NCBI GenBank assembly: GCA_947040475.1
Contig: CAMRBT010000008.1
Span: 1 to 18,756, forward strand
Origin: an uncultured Brevinema sp.
GTDB taxonomy: Bacteria > Spirochaetota > Brevinematia > Brevinematales > Brevinemataceae
DNA length: 18,756 bases
Reading direction: 5' to 3'
How positions within the stretch are numbered: position 1 is the first letter of the stretch; each line of letters starts with the position of its first letter. Below are positions 15,607-18,756 of this stretch, one piece after another. The notes below the pieces were generated by a model that worked only from the letters and a program-made list of their open reading frames with translations, was not told the DNA's origin and ran no database searches. A program made the position numbers and the translations under genes.

Positions 15607-16383
15607 ATGTTTATACTAGAAGTTAATAATCTTGATCTTGCCTATGGTAAAAATATTGTCGTTAAAAATGTTTCTTTCTCCTTGCATCAAGGTGAAATGC
15701 TTGCTATTATTGGACCTAATGGTTCGGGGAAGACGACTCTTCTCAAATCTATTTTGGGCATTAAAGCTATTCATAAAGGTTCTATTCTGATTAATGGGCT
15801 AACACCTAAAAAAGCAATACAACAATTTAAAGGCGATATTGCTTATCTTCCTCAACATCACAATGTTAATCTATTACTTCCTTTGACCGTGTTTGATGTG
15901 GTAGCACAGATTTTTTCTTCATCAAAAATAGGATTTGCCCTAAAAAATGACGAAATAGAAATTATTGAAAGTGCATTAATGAGAGTGAATTTGTTGGATA
16001 AAAAAGATGAGTTTTTTACAAGCTTATCAGGTGGTCAGAGACAAAGAGTTTTATTGGCTTTGGCAATTGCTCGTAAACCAAAATTACTCTTTTTAGACGA
16101 GCCTACAAGTGCTTTAGATGTTTCTTCTATAGATCAAATATACAAAATATTAGCCGAATTAAAAAAAGAAAATGTAGGAATAATGGTTATTTCTCATGAT
16201 ATTAGCTCTATTGTATCTGCGTCAGACAAAATAGGAATTCTAATGAATGAAATGAAATATCTAGGAAGTCCTTCACAAATATCAGAAGATCTGATACATC
16301 AGACTTTTGGTGCTCATATCAAAATCATACCAAATGATCCAAATTGCAAAGAATGCAAGAATCGCTTGGTATCATCATCTTAA
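15607..16383 (+). CDS. ABC transporter ATP-binding protein, ZnuC-like
   Basis: 258 residues, one ABC ATPase domain. Walker A GPNGSGKT (36-43), Q-loop Gln83 in YLPQHHN, signature LSGGQ (140-144), Walker B LLFLDEP (160-166), D-loop ALD (169-171) and the H-loop His197 are intact. The PLTVFDVV stretch after the Q-loop, and the ending TFGAHIKIIPND, are typical of the zinc/manganese (ZnuC, MntB) branch. A Cys-x-x-Cys pair (247, 250) at the C-terminus replaces the His/Cys-rich tail often seen there. No permease or metal-binding protein gene is adjacent, so the substrate is inferred from the branch only. It is the last gene of a co-directional run starting at MATE 2 and stops five bases before the smpB stop, with no terminator. 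Confidence 0.9.
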   Translation: MFILEVNNLDLAYGKNIVVKNVSFSLHQGEMLAIIGPNGSGKTTLLKSILGIKAIHKGSILINGLTPKKAIQQFKGDIAYLPQHHNVNLLLPLTVFDVVAQIFSSSKIGFALKNDEIEIIESALMRVNLLDKKDEFFTSLSGGQRQRVLLALAIARKPKLLFLDEPTSALDVSSIDQIYKILAELKKENVGIMVISHDISSIVSASDKIGILMNEMKYLGSPSQISEDLIHQTFGAHIKIIPNDPNCKECKNRLVSSS

Positions 16384-16388
16384 AAATC

Positions 16389-16880
16389 TTATAAACGATG
16401 TGCTTTAAGGGTTCGTTGAATATCTCTATTGATATCTTTTGCCTGTAAGACAGCTCTTTTATCATAAAGTTTTTTACCTTTACACAAAGCTATTGTCATT
16501 TTAGCCAAACGTCCTTTGAGATAGATAGACACAGGAATAATCGTCAAACCTTCTTGGGTGGCACGTTGTTCTAATTTTAGAATTTCTTTTTTATGTAAGA
16601 GTAATTGTCTTTCTCTTTTTGGGACATGATTGTTAATATTTCCAAAATCATAAACACTAATATTCATTCCTATGATTTTAGCAATACCATTACGTGCTAA
16701 AACGTAGGATTCTTTTAAATTCACCCTACCTTCTCTGAGCGATTTAATCTCTGTTCCACGCAGTTCAATACCTGCTTCGTATTTTTCTAAAATTTCATAT
16801 TCATGACCAGCTTTTTTGTTATTGGAGAGCATCACAATTTTTGGAGCCTCTTTTGCAGGGGTGAGAACTTTTTTTTTCAT
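16389..16880 (-). CDS. smpB: SsrA-binding protein SmpB
   Basis: SmpB binds tmRNA (ssrA) and delivers it to stalled ribosomes for trans-translation. The 163 residues carry the family core: NKKAGHEYEI (21-30), YEAGIELRGTEIKSLREGRVNLKESYV (34-60), KRERQLLLHKKEI, TIIPVSIYLKGRLAKMTIALCKGKKLYDKR and the basic C-terminal tail that enters the mRNA channel. The N-terminus is extended by a Lys-rich stretch. The start is fixed by TTAGGT six bases upstream on the minus strand. No ssrA gene is in the window. It is transcribed divergently from the aldolase-like gene, from a consensus promoter. Confidence 0.95.
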   Translation of the reverse strand: MKKKVLTPAKEAPKIVMLSNNKKAGHEYEILEKYEAGIELRGTEIKSLREGRVNLKESYVLARNGIAKIIGMNISVYDFGNINNHVPKRERQLLLHKKEILKLEQRATQEGLTIIPVSIYLKGRLAKMTIALCKGKKLYDKRAVLQAKDINRDIQRTLKAHRL

Positions 16881-16896
16881 TTTTTTACCTAATTCC

Positions 16897-16924
16897 TTGA
16901 AATATTATTCATTTTAAGTAATAA
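16897..16924 (+). promoter_or_regulatory. Possible promoter for the aldolase-like gene
   Basis: TTGAAA (16897-16902) and TAATAA (16919-16924) with a 16-base spacer, in a region of very high AT content. This is a weak call. It overlaps the smpB leader. Confidence 0.3.
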
Positions 16925-16936
16925 TACTATATATAT

Positions 16937-16965
16937 ATTATATGAGGTTTTTATGGATGTGTCAA
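16937..16965 (-). promoter_or_regulatory. Consensus sigma70 promoter of smpB
   Basis: On the minus strand a perfect TTGACA (16965-16960) and a perfect TATAAT (16942-16937) are exactly 17 bases apart. The transcript would start near 16930, giving a leader of about 50 bases. The -35 box lies inside codons 3-5 of the divergent aldolase-like gene. Confidence 0.7.
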
Positions 16966-17591
16966 TAGAACGTATTTTAGCGTTAAAATTTCTTCCTATT
17001 GTTGATTTTGAATCAATAGTGAATGCGGAGGCCTTAGTAGAAACAATGCTAAAGCAGAATGTTCCTATCTTACAGGTAAACTTCAAAAATCCTCAACAGC
17101 TAGAGCAGGCTGCTGTGATCGGTACTTTAACCAAGAAGTATCCTGAGATGAAGATAGGGGCTGGGTTTTTCTATTCTTCAGAGGATGCAGAAACCGCTAT
17201 CAAAAAAGGTGCTCAATTTGTTACAAGTTCTGTACTTGCCAAAGATTTGCAGAGCACTGCTGCCAAACACAATGTACCAGCAATTATTTCAGGATTTACT
17301 CCTACAGAGATTTTTGATGCTCATAAAACAAATTCTGATCTTGTTCAGATTTTCCCAGCGTCACAATTACATTACAAATCTATTGTTTCTATTTTAGAAT
17401 ATTTACCAAAAGCTAATTTTATTCTGACGGGTGGTTTAACGATTTCTTCTGCCTTAGAATTTTTACGTTATGGAGCAAAAGCCGTAGCTCTCAAGGGAGC
17501 TTTATTTTCTAAAATGGATCTCATAGAAGAAAATTATGAAAAAATAGGCGAATCAATAAAAATATTTAGTGATAGAGTCCAAAACATTTAA
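16953..17591 (+). CDS. KDPG/KHG aldolase-like protein lacking catalytic residues
   Basis: 212 residues with the Eda (KDPG/KHG aldolase) TIM-barrel pattern: PILQVNFKNP, KIGAGFFYSSEDA, GAQFVTSS, PAIISGFTPTEIFDA, VQIFPAS, ILTGGLT and YGAKAVALKG. In a by-eye alignment with E. coli Eda, the Schiff-base Lys133 is Gln132 here, Glu45 is Gln41, Arg49 is Lys45 and Thr73 is Phe72; the TGG phosphate loop (Thr159) remains. So it should not perform the retro-aldol reaction of the Entner-Doudoroff pathway. It may bind a phosphorylated metabolite or have another role (inference). The frame is fully open and has GAGG five bases before its ATG, so it is not an obvious pseudogene. Its stop overlaps that of the opposing gene by four bases. 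Confidence 0.75.
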   Translation: MDVSIERILALKFLPIVDFESIVNAEALVETMLKQNVPILQVNFKNPQQLEQAAVIGTLTKKYPEMKIGAGFFYSSEDAETAIKKGAQFVTSSVLAKDLQSTAAKHNVPAIISGFTPTEIFDAHKTNSDLVQIFPASQLHYKSIVSILEYLPKANFILTGGLTISSALEFLRYGAKAVALKGALFSKMDLIEENYEKIGESIKIFSDRVQNI

Positions 17592-18412
17592 TTAGTCAAA
17601 GAGCTTTGTATTATACGAAGCTCTTTTATTATACTCAAAAGATAAGGTGAAGGCAAACTAATAGACATATTTGAAATAATAACAATATTTTTTGCCTTGA
17701 TTTGTCTTTGAATATTACTAATATTTTTTAGCTCATTCGTTAAAAAAGCAGAAATAATTAAATCATCTACCTGAGGTAAAGAACGTAATTGTTCTTCATT
17801 AAAAATAGGATATTCTACCGTGGTTTGAACGATATTATCCCAGCCACTATAAGCATACAATTCATTAAGATAATTATTTGTAGAGATGGAATAAACTGGA
17901 TCTACTGATAATACAATTAAGGCAGAACGACGATTAGTGATGGGGTTTTCTTGAATATTTTGCCATTCTTGTAAGTAATTAGAAACTGTAGTTTCGGAAA
18001 CATTTTGAGGAAATAATGCTTGTAAATCGAGTATAGATTGATAAATATCTTGAAAAGAAAGAGTTTTCATAGTGATGGTTTTTATGCCTTTAGATTCTAA
18101 AAAATCAACACTAGTACTATTTTTTTGAATATCACCAATAGTTACCAAATCAGGATAAAGCGTTAGTAATTTTTCTTCATCAAAATACAAGCCCCCAGCA
18201 ATTTTGATTTTATCTTGATAATTTGGATCATTGTCAAAACTAGACACGGCAATAATCTTATCACCAAGCCCCAAATAATCTAGTGTTTGTGTATGTGAAG
18301 GAGAAAGAGAAATTATTTTATCAAGAGATGTTGATGTGGATGAAGGAATATTAAAAAATAAAGATACAACAATACCAATTCCTAATACACATAATAACAA
18401 AATAGATCGCAT
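17588..18412 (-). CDS. ABC transporter substrate-binding protein (BtuF/FhuD-like)
   Basis: 274 residues: a signal or anchor sequence (1-22), then the Peripla_BP_2/TroA-type fold: KIISLSPSHTQTLDYLGLGDKIIAVSSF (32-59), AGGLYFDEEKLLTLYPDLV (72-90), a long linking helix region, and a second lobe. Such proteins capture iron-siderophores, haem or cobalamin in the periplasm for ABC import; which ligand is unclear. No lipobox is evident after the hydrophobic core, so it may stay as an N-terminally anchored or secreted protein. Its ATG abuts the cysS stop with no base between and uses AGGA inside the end of cysS, so it is in the cysS operon. Its permease and ATPase are absent from the window. The end overlaps the opposing gene's stop by four bases. 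Confidence 0.8.
   Translation of the reverse strand: MRSILLLCVLGIGIVVSLFFNIPSSTSTSLDKIISLSPSHTQTLDYLGLGDKIIAVSSFDNDPNYQDKIKIAGGLYFDEEKLLTLYPDLVTIGDIQKNSTSVDFLESKGIKTITMKTLSFQDIYQSILDLQALFPQNVSETTVSNYLQEWQNIQENPITNRRSALIVLSVDPVYSISTNNYLNELYAYSGWDNIVQTTVEYPIFNEEQLRSLPQVDDLIISAFLTNELKNISNIQRQIKAKNIVIISNMSISLPSPYLLSIIKELRIIQSSLTN
17598..17627 (+). terminator. Terminator of the aldolase-like gene inside the opposing gene
   Basis: AAAGAGCTT (17598-17606) and AAGCTCTTT (17618-17626) form a perfect 9-bp stem with an 11-base loop, followed by TATTAT after the T-run. It lies six bases after the plus-strand stop and falls inside the last codons of the minus-strand substrate-binding protein gene. On the minus strand the T-run is shorter. 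Confidence 0.65.
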
Positions 18413-18756
18413 TTATATTTTCCTGATGCTTACGCCGTCTTTGCTGTCTCTAATTTCTATCCCATGACTTAATAATTCATCACGAAGTCTGTCAGATTCA
18501 CTCCAATTTTTTTCTTGTCTCGCAATAATACGAAGATCATATAATTTTTGAGTAATATCATTGAGGATATTTTCTTGAGGGAAATCAAAAACATCTAAAA
18601 TCACATTTATTCTTTTAAGATCTTTGAGGGTGTTTTTTGTATCTATGGCAACACCTTTGTAGAAGTTGTTAATAGTTGTGAAAATCTCCCCCATAGCTCC
18701 AGGTATATTCAAGTCATCGTGTAAATAGCTATCAAATTTGTTTTTTAAAGAATCTT
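18413..18756 (-). CDS. cysS: Cysteinyl-tRNA synthetase, C-terminal part (runs off the right edge)
   Basis: Only the last 114 residues are present; the gene continues past base 18756. The fragment reads FDSYLHDDLNIPGAM at its start, matching the conserved D-D-L-N-x-P-G-A of the DALR-type anticodon-binding helical domain. It ends W-S-E-S-D-R-L-R-D-E-L followed by GIEIRDSKDGVSIRKI, the characteristic cysS tail (ADxIRDxLxxxGIxxxDxxxG). The Leu codon TTG at 18712 that could look like a start is internal, since the frame stays open and family-like upstream of it. CysS charges tRNA-Cys in the cytoplasm. A substrate-binding protein gene follows with no gap. Confidence 0.9.
   Translation of the reverse strand, partial: DSLKNKFDSYLHDDLNIPGAMGEIFTTINNFYKGVAIDTKNTLKDLKRINVILDVFDFPQENILNDITQKLYDLRIIARQEKNWSESDRLRDELLSHGIEIRDSKDGVSIRKI

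Noticed and set aside
16381..16391. A shared terminator between the ABC gene and smpB
   Set aside because: Only five bases separate the stops and I could find no hairpin with a T-run on either strand.
1..18756. CRISPR arrays, tRNA or tmRNA genes, insertion sequences, phage genes
   Set aside because: I saw no regularly spaced repeats, no tRNA-like cloverleaf, no transposase or integrase motifs; all long frames are accounted for.

Overview
This is a strongly AT-rich, gene-dense stretch of a bacterial chromosome. It holds 18 protein genes, with no RNA gene, insertion sequence or CRISPR array that I could find. A BatD-type membrane protein, a secreted lipoprotein with an L-M-S-C lipobox and a six-domain ribosomal protein S1 point to a double-membrane bacterium. 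The low GC, the BatD homologue and the lipoprotein would suit a spirochaete (for example the Brevinema or Brachyspira type), but that placement is a guess from general knowledge and not a demonstrated assignment.

Layout, left to right. (1) A bidirectional terminator, then a single-gene BatD-like unit on the minus strand (57-1778). (2) A divergent promoter region (about 1779-1997), then alanine dehydrogenase and a class I/II aminotransferase on the plus strand, closed by a terminator at 4339-4369. (3) A strong extended -10 promoter (4423-4451) driving a large lipoprotein, which appears to start at an ATT codon, coupled to a small secreted protein. (4) rpsA (ribosomal protein S1) with its own promoter, followed by a membrane-anchored TPR protein and two hairpins acting as terminator. 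(5) Three tandem paralogous MATE efflux pumps. The second and third run without a break into yggS, yggT, yggU and a ZnuC-like ABC ATPase, ending at 16383. (6) A convergent/divergent block: smpB (minus), a KDPG-aldolase-like gene (plus), and a minus-strand pair made of a BtuF/FhuD-type substrate-binding protein and the 3' end of cysS, which runs off the right edge.

How the parts may work together. Ald and the aminotransferase can together move amino groups between alanine, 2-oxo acids and ammonia. S1 and SmpB serve translation initiation and ribosome rescue. YggS, YggT and YggU are the familiar PLP-homeostasis and envelope trio. The MATE pumps, the ZnuC-like ATPase and the substrate-binding protein are transport functions whose partner subunits are not in the window.

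The most noteworthy points are: a KDPG-aldolase-fold protein that has lost the Schiff-base lysine and the catalytic glutamate; a likely ATT start codon on the lipoprotein gene; a beta-propeller-like lipoprotein interrupted by a long helical, Asn/Gln-rich insert; a MATE triplication; and a consensus smpB promoter whose -35 box lies inside the opposing gene. No clearly new multi-gene system is evident. Promoters and hairpins were read by eye.
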